This document shows positions 35,328 to 47,000 of a stretch of 64,000 nt of DNA, one piece after another (position 1 is the stretch's first letter; each line of letters starts with the position of its first letter). Where the stretch lies: positions 1 to 64,000 of the forward strand of contig JAEUJQ010000044.1 of NCBI GenBank assembly GCA_016793095.1, given 5' to 3'. Position numbers and translations under genes: made by a program. The notes beneath the pieces are model-generated. The model searched no databases. It was not told the origin of the DNA and saw nothing but the letters and a program-made list of their open reading frames with translations. Source of the DNA: Myxococcaceae bacterium. Lineage in GTDB: Bacteria > Myxococcota > Myxococcia > Myxococcales > Myxococcaceae.

Positions 35328-37064
35328 GTGAGGGACATCGCGCGACCGACGAAGTGGGTGTGGCCGACCGGGGACGAGGAGGGCGCAGCAGCGACGCTCT
35401 CGAGGGAGCTCGGCGTGCACCCCGTCGCAGCCCGGGTGCTGACGAACCGGGGCTACCGCAGCCCCGAGGCGGCGCAGGCGTTCCTGACTGACGCGCTCAC
35501 CGCCCTGCCCGATCCGTTCCGCATGAAGGGCCTGCCCGCCGCGGTAGAGCGGCTCCTGCGCGCCATCTCCGCGCAGGACAAGGTGACGCTGTGGGGCGAC
35601 TACGACGTCGACGGCGTCTGCTCGACCGCGCTGCTCACCACCTTCCTGCGCGACGTGGGCCTCGAGGTCCGCACGTACATTCCCCACCGGTTGGGTGAGG
35701 GGTACGGCCTCAACGCCACCGCCATCGAGAAGCTGGCGCGCGAGGGCACGAAGCTGCTCGTCACCCTCGACTGCGGCATCACCTCGCACGCCGAGATCGC
35801 GAAGGCGAACGCGCTGGGCCTCGAGGTGATCGTCGTCGATCACCACGCGGTGCCCGAGACGATGCCGCCAGCGCTGGCCGTGCTGAACCCGCTCCAGCCG
35901 GGCTGTGACTACCCGACGAAGTGGCTGTGCGCGGGCGGGGTGACGTTCAACCTCTGCATGGCCCTGCGCAAGGCGCTGCGGGAGCGCGGCCACTTCGCGA
36001 CGCGGCCCGAGCCGAACCTGAAGCAGCTCCTCGATCTCGTCGCGCTGGCGACGGTGGCCGACGTGGTGCCCCTCACCGGCGCGAACCGCATCTTCGTGCG
36101 CCACGGCCTCGAGGTGCTCACCAACGCCAGCCGGCCGGGCGTGCGCGCGCTGAAGGAGGTCTCGCAGCTCGCCGGCATGCGCATCACCGCGGGGCACGTC
36201 GGCTTCCGCCTGGGGCCCCGCATCAACGCCGCCGGCCGCCTCGACGACGCGTCGCTTGGGCTGCAGCTGCTCCTCTCGAAGGACGTGCCCTCGGCGCGGC
36301 CTCTGGCGCAGAAGCTCGACGCAGCCAACGCCGAGCGGCAGCAGATCGAGCGCGCCATGTTGCAGGGCGCGGTGGAGCAGGCCCAGGGCTTCGTCGATCG
36401 CGGCGCGAAGGGGCTCGTGATCGCGCAGGAAGGCTGGCACCCGGGCGTGGTGGGCATCGTCGCCTCGCGGGTGGTCGAGCGCTTCCACCGGCCCACGGTG
36501 ATGATCGGCTCGTACGACGGCACCTGGCGTGGCTCCGCGCGCAGCATCGAGGGCTTCCACCTGTACGACGCGCTCAAGCGCTGCTCGGGCGATCTGTCGA
36601 AGTTCGGGGGGCACAAGGCCGCCGCGGGGTTGTCCATCGATCCCGGCCGGGTCGATGCCTTCCGCACCGCCTTCGAGCAGGTGACGGGCGAGCTGTTGTC
36701 CGAGGACCAGCTCATTCCCCGGCAGCGCGTCGACGCGGTGGTGCAGCCGAAGGAGCTCGACGTGAAGGCGGTCGAAGCCCTGCAGGCGCTGGCGCCGTTC
36801 GGCATGGGCAACCCGGAGCCAGTGCTCGCCGCGCGGCGGCTGGTGACGTCACCGCGGGTGCTCGAGAACAAGCAGCCCGGCCTGCCGGGGCACCTCAAGC
36901 TGTCGCTCGAAGCGGCGCCGCAGCTCGACTGCATCGGCTTCGGGTTCGCCGAGCTCGCGCCCCTCACCGAGGCCCCGGTCGATCTCGCCTTCCAGGTCGA
37001 GGTTGATGAGTACCTGGGTCACCAGCGGGTGGGGCTCAAGCTGAAAGCACTGCAGGCGAGCTGA
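35328..37064 (+). CDS. recJ: Single-strand-specific exonuclease RecJ
   Basis: The 578-residue protein is the 5'-3' single-strand DNA exonuclease of recombination and repair. Motifs: WGDYDVDGVCSTAL near residue 88 (metal site), Asp171-His172-His173 (VDHHAVPE), and DHHA1 motif FGGHKAAAG near residue 427. The C-terminal OB-type domain has MGNPEPVLA. Length is normal. I start at GTG 35328 because AGGTGGAG lies 4 nt upstream; GTG 35298 would add ten unremarkable residues. Confidence 0.94.
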   Translation: MRDIARPTKWVWPTGDEEGAAATLSRELGVHPVAARVLTNRGYRSPEAAQAFLTDALTALPDPFRMKGLPAAVERLLRAISAQDKVTLWGDYDVDGVCSTALLTTFLRDVGLEVRTYIPHRLGEGYGLNATAIEKLAREGTKLLVTLDCGITSHAEIAKANALGLEVIVVDHHAVPETMPPALAVLNPLQPGCDYPTKWLCAGGVTFNLCMALRKALRERGHFATRPEPNLKQLLDLVALATVADVVPLTGANRIFVRHGLEVLTNASRPGVRALKEVSQLAGMRITAGHVGFRLGPRINAAGRLDDASLGLQLLLSKDVPSARPLAQKLDAANAERQQIERAMLQGAVEQAQGFVDRGAKGLVIAQEGWHPGVVGIVASRVVERFHRPTVMIGSYDGTWRGSARSIEGFHLYDALKRCSGDLSKFGGHKAAAGLSIDPGRVDAFRTAFEQVTGELLSEDQLIPRQRVDAVVQPKELDVKAVEALQALAPFGMGNPEPVLAARRLVTSPRVLENKQPGLPGHLKLSLEAAPQLDCIGFGFAELAPLTEAPVDLAFQVEVDEYLGHQRVGLKLKALQAS

Positions 37065-37249
37065 TCTCGCCCAGGCCAGGCAACGGAGTCGCCCGGCGGT
37101 CGTTCACGCCGATCACTCGCATCGACGGGTGGAGTTCACGCCGCAAGGTGCTTCCGGGTCGGGTGCGGCTCCCGGTGACTTCCCTGGCCTCGCCAGGCGC
37201 GAGGGCGGTCGGGCCAGCGTGAGGGACGAGGGGTTCAGCGGGCGCCGTC

Positions 37250-40200
37250 TCAGCGGCGGTTCAGCGCCAACTCATAGAAGTACGCGGTATTCGACTGAAT
37301 GCCGGGCACGCCCGAGTTGATGTTGATCGGGCTCGCTGCGGGTCCGATGTCGATCCAGGTGGTCGCGCTCGAACCCGCCGCGCGGAGCACTCCGGTGCCG
37401 GTGCCAGAGCCGCCCGCGCCCGTCATGGTGCCGAACCGGTACTCGACGTCACCGTTCGCGCGGAGGACGACCTGGAAGTTGAGGTCCGTCGTCAGGCCCG
37501 TCGTCAGCGTCCAGATGCTCCAGTTCTCCCACGACACCACCACATCGCCGTTCGGCTCTTGCCGCCAGTAGGTCGCGCCGCCCATGTTGGCCGTGCCGTC
37601 GAGGTCGTCCCAGAAGGGAGCGATCGCAAAGGGGGGATCTTCAGCGGTGATCGGCTCAGGGTCTGGCAGGTTGGAGCCGCACGCGTCGAGGAACAACCCG
37701 AAGAAGCTGCAGCCCGTGAAGGCGTAGGGCACGACGAAGCCGTTCGATGACACCGTGATGGTGCTCGTCTCGAAGCCGTAGGTCTTGATCGGCGTGGGCA
37801 GGTTGAGCACCGCGAGCCCCTCGTCGGCGGCGGGGATCCCGCTCGCGACCGCCGTGTACGTGATCCGCGTGCCGGAGCCGGCGAGTGACTGAAAAGCCTG
37901 AGACGAGGAGGCCGGGGCTTCGTACATCCAGCAGGACGCATTCCGCAGGCCGGGCGACCCACGCTGTCCGCTCTGCCCGAAGACCGGGCGCGCCGCAGGA
38001 CAGAAGAAGCGCGTGGACGCAGTGTCGTAGACGACCCACGGACTGCGCATGTCCTCGAGGCCGTACGCGCGCCCGAGGGGAAGCGTGGCCGACAGGGTGC
38101 CCGTCGCCGATGGGAACCGGGTGTACTCGTTGCCGCCGATGCCGATGCGCACGAACCCGCCCGTCGCGGGAGGCGTGAAGGTCGCGGGGTACACCGCGGC
38201 GGCGTTCACTCGGGGCTCGAAGCCTCCATCCGGCAGCGCGATACCTGCGGCAGGTGCCGGGTCACCCAGATCGCTCGCCTGCCCGACGACGATCCGGCCG
38301 AAGGGCGGGAGGATGGTGCCCATGGGGATCTGCCAGCTCGAGACCCCGCCGAAGTCGATGTCCCAGCCACCGAGATCGACCCCGGCGTCGGCGTTGCTCG
38401 CGATCTCGATCCACTGGCCGTTGGTGATGCCCGTCGCCGGGCGATAGTGCACCTCGGTCACGAGGAACTGGTTCAACGGGTAGTTCGCCTGCCCTTCGGC
38501 CTCCATCACGTCTCCGTTGATGAGGGCGAGGCCCGCGTACGGTGTTCCCTCGATTCGCAGTGGCGCCGGCAGCATCTGGGGCCCGAAGAGCCGGTAGACG
38601 TCTCCTGCAGCGACGGGCATCGATGGGCCGCTCTCGTCACTCTGGCTGTTGTTCACCACGCCCACCGCGCCAGCGCCCTGGACCTTGAAGAAGTCCTGAT
38701 AGGCGAGCACGACGCGGCCGTTCGAGTGCACCTGCGCCTGGAAGGTGAGGCGGGCGTCGATGGGACCATTGGTCGGGCGTACCCGCGTCCACTGCACGAT
38801 GAGCCGCCGCGCGTCGGCGACCCCGTCGATGCGCCAGTGCACCTGGCCGTCGGCGACCACCAGGTTTTGCCAGTAGGGAGCGACCGCCAGCGGCGCCAGC
38901 GCCGCGCCGAGCTGCGTGTCATTGTCGGCTCGCCCTGAGACCGCGGTGGTGGACGTCGTCAGGTTGAACCACCCGTACCGCGAGATGTTGAGGCGGGTCC
39001 CGTTGATGCGGGTGCCGAAGAGCGTGGCCTCGAAGGGCGCCGGCAGCAGGACGTTCGAGGCGTTGGTGGTCGCTCCGAAGGAGACCGCCGTGCCTGTCCC
39101 GCGAATGTCGATGAACGCTTCGCCTGCCGGGTTCTTCTCGACGTTCTTGAAGCCCGCGACCGCGGTCGGCGCTCCGAACGTGGTGCCCGTGACGGTGTTC
39201 GGCGCTCGCACCGGCAGCTGCCTCGAGAAGGTGAAGGCCGCCGCCGCTGGGGGCAGGGTGACGTCCAGCGTGCGCGCGATGGGCGCCTGGCCGGTGCCGT
39301 TGTCGGCCTCGAGGCGATAGGTGATGCGGGTGAGGCCGGCGCGGCCATTCGGCAGGACGACCAGCTGCCCTGAGTCCGCGTTGCCGGTGAACTGCCGGTA
39401 GAAGCCCGCGCCGGTGCTCGAGGTGATTCGGACGTTCCGGGCGTTGGTGACGCTCCAGCGCAAGGTGACGGCCTCGCCGGGCGTCGCGATGGAGGTCTTG
39501 TCTGCGACGAAGAAGTTGTAGGCGAGCGGGCCCACGCCCTCGATGGTCCGGGCCTCGCGCGCCTCAGCCCCGCGACCGTTGCGCACCACGAGCTCGATGC
39601 GGGTGCTCTGCGTCGGCGCGCTCAGCGTGTACGAGCCGGAGGTCACCTCGGCCTGGCTCTGGGCCTGCCACGCGCGTCGGCCATCGACGATCAGCTCGGC
39701 TGACTCGCCGCCAGTCGCCGTCCAGTTCACGCCGAAGGTGGAGCCCGTCAACGCGTACGACGGGACCGCGAACGAGGTGATGCGAACGCCGCCGCCGACG
39801 GGCACCTCGAGCGCTCTGCTCGCCGTCCCACCCATGCCCCGGGCCTCGAGCACGTACGTCAGCACGCCGTCAGGCGGGCTGTTCGCAGGCACGGTGTCCG
39901 TCGTGGTGCCACCCGCCACGTCGCCAGCCGGGATCATGATGGGTGAGGCGGAGCCGACCCGCGTGAGCGTCAGGCTGGTCGCGGAGGCAGTTCGCCACCG
40001 GAGCGTCACCGCCGCACCGGGCGCCGGTGGGGCTCCTACGAGCTCGAAGCTCACCACCGTGGGCGCCACCGACACCGTCGTCGTCGTCACCTTGTCGTCC
40101 GCGGTGAGCCGGTAGGTCGTCGTCGAGTTGGGTGACACCCGCGCCGAGCCCGACTCGAGCTGGGCGCCGATGTCGAGGCGTGGTCCACCGACCTCCTCGA

Positions 40201-40648
40201 GCGTGACGGCCGTCGCGCCCGGAGCATTCCACACGAGGGTCGCCGACCCACCGGCCTCGATGGTCGAGGGCACAGCGCTGAAGAGCGCAGCCCGCGCCCT
40301 CCGGCGGACTGAGACCGAGGTCGCCCGGCTGTCGCTGCCTCCCGCACCCTGTGCCGTCATCAGGAAGATCGCGTCGCGGCTGAGCGGAAGGGTCAGCCGC
40401 CCGGACAGCCGGCTCGCGCCGAGGTCGAGCGGCCCCACCCCTACCTGTTCGATGGTGACGTCCGTGGCGTTCGCGGTGCCCCACTCCAGCGTGACCGGCT
40501 CTCCCGGCGTCGTCAGCACACTGGGGCTCACGGTGAACGCGGTGATGGAGGCCGGCGCTGGCGCGGGCAGCGGCGCCTGCGGCCGGTTGGGACAGGCGGT
40601 GAGGCCGATGAGGGCGAGCGCGAAGGCGCAGGTTCGGAAGGAAGTCAT
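37250..40648 (-). CDS. Giant Ig-like / lamin-tail lipoprotein (paralog A)
   Basis: The 1132-residue lipoprotein has lipobox Cys19 (LIGLTAC). The first half has five or six Ig-like beta modules of about 85 residues, each starting near TxFxVxPxxxxxGexVTLxW. The second half has a nidogen-like segment (VAPYWQNL), a lamin-tail-like domain (TEVHYRP, then GQWIEIASNADAGVDLGGWD) and a second nidogen-like segment (IAPFWDDLD). It ends ELALNRR. Third gene of the paralogous operon, 7 bp after paralog B. Function unknown; likely surface adhesion or matrix. It is followed by a 185-bp convergent gap with nothing that I recognise. Confidence 0.85.
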   Translation of the reverse strand: MTSFRTCAFALALIGLTACPNRPQAPLPAPAPASITAFTVSPSVLTTPGEPVTLEWGTANATDVTIEQVGVGPLDLGASRLSGRLTLPLSRDAIFLMTAQGAGGSDSRATSVSVRRRARAALFSAVPSTIEAGGSATLVWNAPGATAVTLEEVGGPRLDIGAQLESGSARVSPNSTTTYRLTADDKVTTTTVSVAPTVVSFELVGAPPAPGAAVTLRWRTASATSLTLTRVGSASPIMIPAGDVAGGTTTDTVPANSPPDGVLTYVLEARGMGGTASRALEVPVGGGVRITSFAVPSYALTGSTFGVNWTATGGESAELIVDGRRAWQAQSQAEVTSGSYTLSAPTQSTRIELVVRNGRGAEAREARTIEGVGPLAYNFFVADKTSIATPGEAVTLRWSVTNARNVRITSSTGAGFYRQFTGNADSGQLVVLPNGRAGLTRITYRLEADNGTGQAPIARTLDVTLPPAAAAFTFSRQLPVRAPNTVTGTTFGAPTAVAGFKNVEKNPAGEAFIDIRGTGTAVSFGATTNASNVLLPAPFEATLFGTRINGTRLNISRYGWFNLTTSTTAVSGRADNDTQLGAALAPLAVAPYWQNLVVADGQVHWRIDGVADARRLIVQWTRVRPTNGPIDARLTFQAQVHSNGRVVLAYQDFFKVQGAGAVGVVNNSQSDESGPSMPVAAGDVYRLFGPQMLPAPLRIEGTPYAGLALINGDVMEAEGQANYPLNQFLVTEVHYRPATGITNGQWIEIASNADAGVDLGGWDIDFGGVSSWQIPMGTILPPFGRIVVGQASDLGDPAPAAGIALPDGGFEPRVNAAAVYPATFTPPATGGFVRIGIGGNEYTRFPSATGTLSATLPLGRAYGLEDMRSPWVVYDTASTRFFCPAARPVFGQSGQRGSPGLRNASCWMYEAPASSSQAFQSLAGSGTRITYTAVASGIPAADEGLAVLNLPTPIKTYGFETSTITVSSNGFVVPYAFTGCSFFGLFLDACGSNLPDPEPITAEDPPFAIAPFWDDLDGTANMGGATYWRQEPNGDVVVSWENWSIWTLTTGLTTDLNFQVVLRANGDVEYRFGTMTGAGGSGTGTGVLRAAGSSATTWIDIGPAASPININSGVPGIQSNTAYFYELALNRR

Positions 40649-40655
40649 GTGGGCC

Positions 40656-43600
40656 TCAGGGAACGCGCGTGAAGCGGATGGCCATGTTCGAACGGATGTT
40701 CGGCCGGTTGACGCTGTAGACCAGCGCTCTCGAGGGGGCCGGCCCCTCGGCCTCCAGCCAGATGGTCGCGTCGTTGCCGCTGCCGTAGTTCGCCGACGAG
40801 CCGCTCGTCATCGTCGCGTAGTGGAACTCGATGTTGCCGTTGTCGAAGAGCTTCACCTGGAAGGTCAGGTCGTCATTCGACGCGAAACGCTCGGCCCGGT
40901 TCCATTGGATCACCCAGTGCGGCAGAGGCTCGTTCGGGTCGCTCATCGCGTCGAAGCGCTGCCGGAGAATGCCCGAGCCCGGCCTGGCTGAGAGGAAGCG
41001 CAGGTCGTCCCAGAAGGGCGCGATCAAGGCGCCGGTGTCGGGCGAAGTCGAGTCTGGCGACACCTTGTTCGTGTAGTTGCTGCCGCCCGTGAAGACGCCG
41101 CCGTCTGGCAGGCCTGGCACCAGCCAGCCGTTGGTGTCGAGCGTCACCCGCGGAGCAGGTCGCCCGAAGAGGTTCACCGGGGCCGACGACAGATCGATCG
41201 TCGCCGTGGAGTCATCCAGCGAGGAGAGGGGCACGGCGCTGCCCGTCATCGCGATGTCTTTGAAGTTCACCGCGATGGTGGACATCGTGTACCCGATGCA
41301 CGCGCCCTCGCCGCTGGCGCCAGGTGTCCCGCGCTGGCTGGGCGAGAGGTTGCCGAACGTCTGCGACGCCCGCGCGCTGCAGAGCGCCGAGCTGAAGGGC
41401 TGGCTGGCGCTGGCGCCGCGGTTCACGAACGGTCCGCGATCGACGGTCAGCGAGACGCCCTGGGCGGGGGCCGGGTAGACGAGGTCGTTCCTGAAGCCCT
41501 GTGCGTTCGACACCCGCACGTCGCCAGGTCCTGCGGCGAGCGCGAACGTGGGGACCGCGACCGTGCCCGCCGGCAGCCCGTCGTTGCGGTCTCCGTCCGC
41601 GGTCGCGGCGATCACGAGGTAGCCGCGGGGAGGAATGGCGCCAGTCGGCAGCGAAGCGAGTACGCCGCCGTCGGTGTTGCCCAGCTGCCAGCCCGTCACA
41701 TCGACGGTCGCGTTCGAGAAGTTGGCGATCTCGAGCCACTGCCCCTGCGGCACCGCCGGGTTGGGGCGGCTCATGATCTCGCTGATGAAGAGGTCGGTCG
41801 GCTTGACGATGCCGTCGAACTCCAACCACAGCCCGCCGGTGCCGATCTGCACCAGGCCCGCGCCCGGAGCGGCCAGCGTCGAGATCACCGCCGGTGATGA
41901 GGCGGCGCCCGCGAACTCCAGCCGGGTGCCTGCCGCGGGGGCGGAGGGGCTCGCGCCGCCGTCAGTTGGGGTCATCGGCGCCAGGAACCTGTAGCCGAGG
42001 TTCGCCGGGCCCTGGTACCCGATGCTGACGGGCACGGGGGTCAGCGTCATCGTCTGGTACTCGAACGTGACGGCGCCGGCCTGGTGGAGGCGCACCTGGA
42101 ACGTCAGCGAGGACGACGGCTGACCACGAACCCGTACTCGGTTCCACTGCACGATCAGCAGGCGATTGGGGGCGGCGCCGCGCAGCTCCCAGAAGACCGC
42201 TCCCGTGCCCAGCTCGAGGTCAGCCCAGAGCGGCGCCACGAAGCTCTCGGGGACGCTCGCGGTGCTGGCGGAGGGGATCGCCTGAGGAACCGGGCGGCTG
42301 TTGGTGAGCGCGCCACCCGCGAACTGGATGAACCCGTTGGTCGACACCCAGGCCGTCCCCTCTTCGCGCCGGCCTCCGATGAACGTCTCGAAGTCGATGG
42401 GGGTGAACGAGAGCAGGGCGTCGTTGGCGTTCGCCGGGAACTCGAGGCGCGTGCCCGTCATCGAGATGTCCACGAAGGTGGTGGACCCCGTCGTCTCACG
42501 CGCCGTCGGAGTGCCGAAGCCGATGAGCTGCGCGCCGGGTCCGCCGACGGTCCACGCGAGCTGGGCGGTGCCTTGCGACTGGTAGATGGTGCCGCCGTCT
42601 GCGGCGGAGGCGCTCGCGGGCGCCGTCACCGTCACCGAGGCCGTGGCCGTCAGGGTGGGCTCGAGCGTGTTGGTGGCGCGCAACACGTAGGTGGTGTTCG
42701 GGCGGTTGGGGTACACGGTGGCGGTGCCCATCGCGGCGCCTGCGCCTTCCACCGCGACCACCGTCAGCTCGCCGTTCTCGAGAATACGGGTCCGCGCAGA
42801 GCCCGGGGCGTTCCACGACAGGGTCACCGGCGTCCCACCCGTCGCGATGGTGGTGGGCATGGCGGTGAGCGTGGGCGTGGTCACGTCGGTGACGGGGGTC
42901 ACGCGGATCGTCCTCGTCGCGCTCGCGCCGCTGGCAGACGAGATGGCGGCGACGGTGTAGGTGGTCGCTGCCGCCGGCGCAGGGATCAGCACCGAGCCGC
43001 TGGCGGCCACCGCACCGTTGGGCGAGCGATAGACGATCGTGCTCCCGTCGCGCACTTCGACGCGATCGGCGAACGCGGTGGTCCACGTGAGGGAGAACGA
43101 CAGATTCTCCTTCACGTAGGGAGGAGCGGTGAGCGTGAGGATCTCGGGGGCGGTGCCGTAGAAGACCGACACCGTCTTCGTCTGGAGCGGCCCCCGCCCC
43201 TCGACCTCGAGCACGTAGTTCACCGCTGAGCCGTCGATCTGCTCGCCCAGCGTGTCGGAGAACGAGCCCATCGCGACGTCGGCCGCGGTGGTGATCTCTC
43301 GCAGCACGCCCCGGCCTGGACTCGACAGCTTCACCTTCGACGCGTTCGTCGTCTTCCATGTCAGCGAGATCATCTCGCCCGGCCGTACCTGTGGCTTCGA
43401 GGCGACGAACTCGGTGATCGCCTGCCCGCGCACCACGGTGGCGGTCCGGGTGATGCCGTCGGCGGTCAGCACCCAGCTCGACTCGGTCTCGGCTGGATCG
43501 ATCTCGACGGTGCCAGAGGTCGTCTGGCCCCTCAGATCGATCGCCTGTCCGCCCATGGGCGCGATCTGCAGGGCGCGCGCGCTCGGAGCGTTCCACACGA

Positions 43601-44009
43601 GCAGGCCCTTCTGTCCGGCGGGGATCACCGGCGGGTAGGCGGTGAAGACGATGGAGGACGCCTCGACGCCTTCGACGTTGACGCTCGCGACCGAACTGGC
43701 GCGGGCGCCGCGGGCGTTGCGCGCCGAGATCACGAAGACGGTCGCCTCGGTGACGGGCACCTGCACCTCTCCTGAGGTCTTGTCGGCGGCTCCCGCGAGC
43801 GCGCCACGTGAGAGATCGACGAGCTCGACGGTGACAGCGTTCTCAGTCTCCCATGTGAGGGTGACGAGGCCTCCGCGCGCGACGGTGGTCGGCGTGGCGG
43901 TGAAGCGCACCACGCGCGCCGGGTTCGGGAGCGGATCGGGCGCAGGGGCGGTCGGGCAGCCGGTCAGGACGATGAGGCCGAGGGGGAGGAGTAGCTGACG
44001 GAAGCTCAT
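40656..44009 (-). CDS. Giant Ig-like / lamin-tail lipoprotein (paralog B)
   Basis: The 1117-residue lipoprotein has lipobox Cys18 (IVLTGC) and the same layout as its neighbours. Ig-like modules (VxFTAxPTTVARGGLVTLTW) lead to a nidogen-like segment (VAPLWADLE), the lamin-tail motif (LFISEIMSRP, GQWLEIANFSNATVDVTGW) and a second nidogen-like segment (IAPFWDDLRF). It ends AIRFTRVP. Its ATG overlaps paralog C's stop (ATGA), so translation is coupled. The three copies are diverged, which indicates an old duplication rather than a recent one. Confidence 0.85.
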   Translation of the reverse strand: MSFRQLLLPLGLIVLTGCPTAPAPDPLPNPARVVRFTATPTTVARGGLVTLTWETENAVTVELVDLSRGALAGAADKTSGEVQVPVTEATVFVISARNARGARASSVASVNVEGVEASSIVFTAYPPVIPAGQKGLLVWNAPSARALQIAPMGGQAIDLRGQTTSGTVEIDPAETESSWVLTADGITRTATVVRGQAITEFVASKPQVRPGEMISLTWKTTNASKVKLSSPGRGVLREITTAADVAMGSFSDTLGEQIDGSAVNYVLEVEGRGPLQTKTVSVFYGTAPEILTLTAPPYVKENLSFSLTWTTAFADRVEVRDGSTIVYRSPNGAVAASGSVLIPAPAAATTYTVAAISSASGASATRTIRVTPVTDVTTPTLTAMPTTIATGGTPVTLSWNAPGSARTRILENGELTVVAVEGAGAAMGTATVYPNRPNTTYVLRATNTLEPTLTATASVTVTAPASASAADGGTIYQSQGTAQLAWTVGGPGAQLIGFGTPTARETTGSTTFVDISMTGTRLEFPANANDALLSFTPIDFETFIGGRREEGTAWVSTNGFIQFAGGALTNSRPVPQAIPSASTASVPESFVAPLWADLELGTGAVFWELRGAAPNRLLIVQWNRVRVRGQPSSSLTFQVRLHQAGAVTFEYQTMTLTPVPVSIGYQGPANLGYRFLAPMTPTDGGASPSAPAAGTRLEFAGAASSPAVISTLAAPGAGLVQIGTGGLWLEFDGIVKPTDLFISEIMSRPNPAVPQGQWLEIANFSNATVDVTGWQLGNTDGGVLASLPTGAIPPRGYLVIAATADGDRNDGLPAGTVAVPTFALAAGPGDVRVSNAQGFRNDLVYPAPAQGVSLTVDRGPFVNRGASASQPFSSALCSARASQTFGNLSPSQRGTPGASGEGACIGYTMSTIAVNFKDIAMTGSAVPLSSLDDSTATIDLSSAPVNLFGRPAPRVTLDTNGWLVPGLPDGGVFTGGSNYTNKVSPDSTSPDTGALIAPFWDDLRFLSARPGSGILRQRFDAMSDPNEPLPHWVIQWNRAERFASNDDLTFQVKLFDNGNIEFHYATMTSGSSANYGSGNDATIWLEAEGPAPSRALVYSVNRPNIRSNMAIRFTRVP

Positions 44010-47000
44010 GGCGTGCCCCCAAGGAGGCTGCGGGGCGTGAAGCGGAACGCGGTGTTCGGTAACACGGTTGGTTGATTCACGCTGATGGCGAGCGCCGCCG
44101 TTCCATCAGGGTTGTCGATCCACCGGGTCGCGCTGACGCCGTTCGCGCCCGTCATGGTCGCGTAGTGGAACTCGATGACACCCGAATCGAACAGCTTGAT
44201 CTGGAAGTTCAGCACGTCAGGCGTCGGCGAGTTTCTATTCGCATAGGTGGTGAAGTCCTTCCACTGAATGATCGTCCGATCGCCCCGACGTGCTGCGAAC
44301 GCGGCGGAGGCGGGCAGCATGAAGAGGTCAGCCCAGAACGGGGCCAGCGTCTGGATTGGAGTGCTCGAGCTCGGCAGCGTCTTGTTCGAGAAGCTGGTCG
44401 AGGAGGTGTCGACGAAGCTTGCCCACCCGTTGCTGCACACCCGCACCGAGCCATACGTCTGTCCGAAGTAGCTGAACGAGGTGGGCAGCGGGACCGAGGC
44501 GGCGCCGTCGTCGTTGAGGATGCTGAAGGTGAAGCTGATCGGGCCGGTTGCAGCCGAGATGTCCTCGTAGTTCACCGGGATCTCGCTGAGCACGTACGGG
44601 AAGCACTCCTCGTTGCGCGCGCCAGGGGTGCCGGTCTGCCCCGGAGGGCCGAAGGTCAGCGTCCGCGCGCACCTGAACGGGGGCTGCCCCGAGCGGACGA
44701 GCACGTTCTCCGGCGCCTGCACGCTGGCGCCCTGATCGACGCCGCCGTCGGGTCCGGGGCCTCCGTCCGGCAGGATGGAATTGAAGCCGCCCCAGCCGAG
44801 CCGGCTCACCACCAGCGTGCCACCGTCCGCCAGCTGCGTCGGCAGCACCAGGCGCACCGAGTCAGGCAACGTCAGCGGCAGCGCCCCGGCGCTCCACTCG
44901 AGTCGCACGCCAGCGTCTCCATTCAACCCCGGATCCATCGATTGCCCCACCACGAAGAACCCATTGGGCGGGAGGATGGTGTCGGCGGGCAGCACGAACG
45001 GGTTGGCGCCAGTGCCTGACTCGAGCCGCAGCCCGGCGACATCGACCTCGCCGTCGGCGCTGGGGTTGTACAGCTCGACCCACTGGCCCTGCGGGACGAC
45101 CTGCAGCGGCGCCGGCATCGCCTCGGTGATGAGCACGTCCGAGGGACCGAACGCGCGGGCGCGGCCGTACACCGGGATCCGCTCCTGCGCGGTCTCGACC
45201 ACGAAGCCCAGCACCGAGGGCCCCCGCAGCCGAAGCTGCCGCTGCCCAGCACCTTCGAGGTTGCCCGAGAACCACACGCGCTCGGTGTCCACTGCCAGCT
45301 CGGCGGCCGTCGAGCTGTTGAACGACACCAGCCCCTGGTACGCGTCGACCGCGTCGATGGCGCCGATGGTCGCGTCGGAGCCGTCTGCGCCCGGCCCGTC
45401 GAGCACCTCCCACGCGAAGAGGAACTTGCCCGTCTCGAAGAGCTGCACCTGGAAGGTCAGGTCCGAGCCCATCGCGCCGACGCGCTTCACCTTGTGCCAC
45501 GAGATGGTGAGCCGGCGGGGCATCGTGGCCTCGTCGAGGTTCCACAACACCCTGCCGTCGGCGCCGAGCTCGAGATCGTCCCAGAACGGCGCGAGCAGCG
45601 GCGGGCCCGAGTAGCCGACGTCGCTCAGATCCTGGTTGACGGCCAGCGCGCCGGCGCCCGCGGTGAGCGCGACGAAGCCGTTCGTCGAGACCGTGAGCTG
45701 CCTCGCCTGCCGGGTCGCGAACGGGAACACGAAGCCGTTGGGCAGGGTGATGGTGGCGGTTCCGTCGTCGCGGTTCGCGAAGAAGAGCTGCCTGGCCGTG
45801 GGCGCCATCGTGAGGTCGTCGAAAGCGGTCGCGTTCATCGCGACGGCAGGGGGAGGATTGAGCAGGCCAGGCATGTCGTTGGCCGACAGCAGGCCGACGT
45901 CCCACGTCATGGTGGTGAGCTCGCCGCGGCCCAGCAGCTCGGGGTTGATCGTGAACTGAATGGGGGCGCCCACGTCGATGAGGCGTTCCTCGACGGCCTT
46001 GTCGCCAGCCGCGTTGTACGCCTCGAACACGTAGGTGCCCTTCAGGGGGACGGTGAACTGCGTGGTGCCGTTGGCGACGCTGTTCACCCCGTCCTCGCGG
46101 AAGAACGCCGGGCCGCCCTTGAGGCGCAGCAGCAGGAAGGTCGCGTCAGCCGTCATCCACGTCGCGGTGATGCGCATGCCGGCGGTGGGCGCGGCCATTG
46201 GCACGATGAAGCTGATGATGCGCGGCGGGGCTACGGCGCGGACCAGCTTCGCCGAAGACACCTGCAGGCCGTTGAAGTCGTAGGCCACGAGCGTGAAGGT
46301 GGTGTCAGCGCTGAAGTTGCCCACCTTGAAGGAGCCGGTCGTGCTGACGCCCGCGAGCGGCGTGTAGAACGGCAGCCCGTTCGCCTGCAGCTCGATGCGC
46401 GCGGCCCCGGTGGTGCGCCACGAGAGCGTGAGGGGGCGCCCGCGGGTGCCGAAGCCCGGAGCGTCGAAGAGCTCGATCACCGGGCCCTGGCCCACGCGCG
46501 CGTCCACCGCACGCTGGGTCTGCTGGTTGGGCATGGTGGTCGTCGCGGTCAACGTGAAGCGCAGCGGGAAGCCGTCGCGCACGACAGGCACCGGGGGCAG
46601 GGGTGGCGGGCCAGCATCGACGCCGCCGTCCACGCCCCCGTCGTCGAGGCCGGCGTCAGGGTCGCTCGCTCCAGCGTCGAACACGCCTGCGTCCGCGAAG
46701 AAGGACGGCACGACGAACTCGGCGGTCCCCATCGCGACGTCGGTGGTGGTCGAGAGGATCGCGCCGAAGGTGGCTTCGGCGATCGACACCTGCTCGGCGC
46801 CCGAGGTCCTCCACGTGAGGGTGATCTTCTCGCCGGGCTTCGCGGCGGGCGGGGTCGCGGTGAAGGCGTCGATCTGCGGCACCACCGTCACCGTGGCGCT
46901 CTGAGTGGACAGCGAGCCATCCGCGCGCTCGCCGGCCAGCGTGTACGTCGTCGAGCGCATCGGGGTGTCCGTCGCCGAACCGCTCTCCATCGTCGAGAGC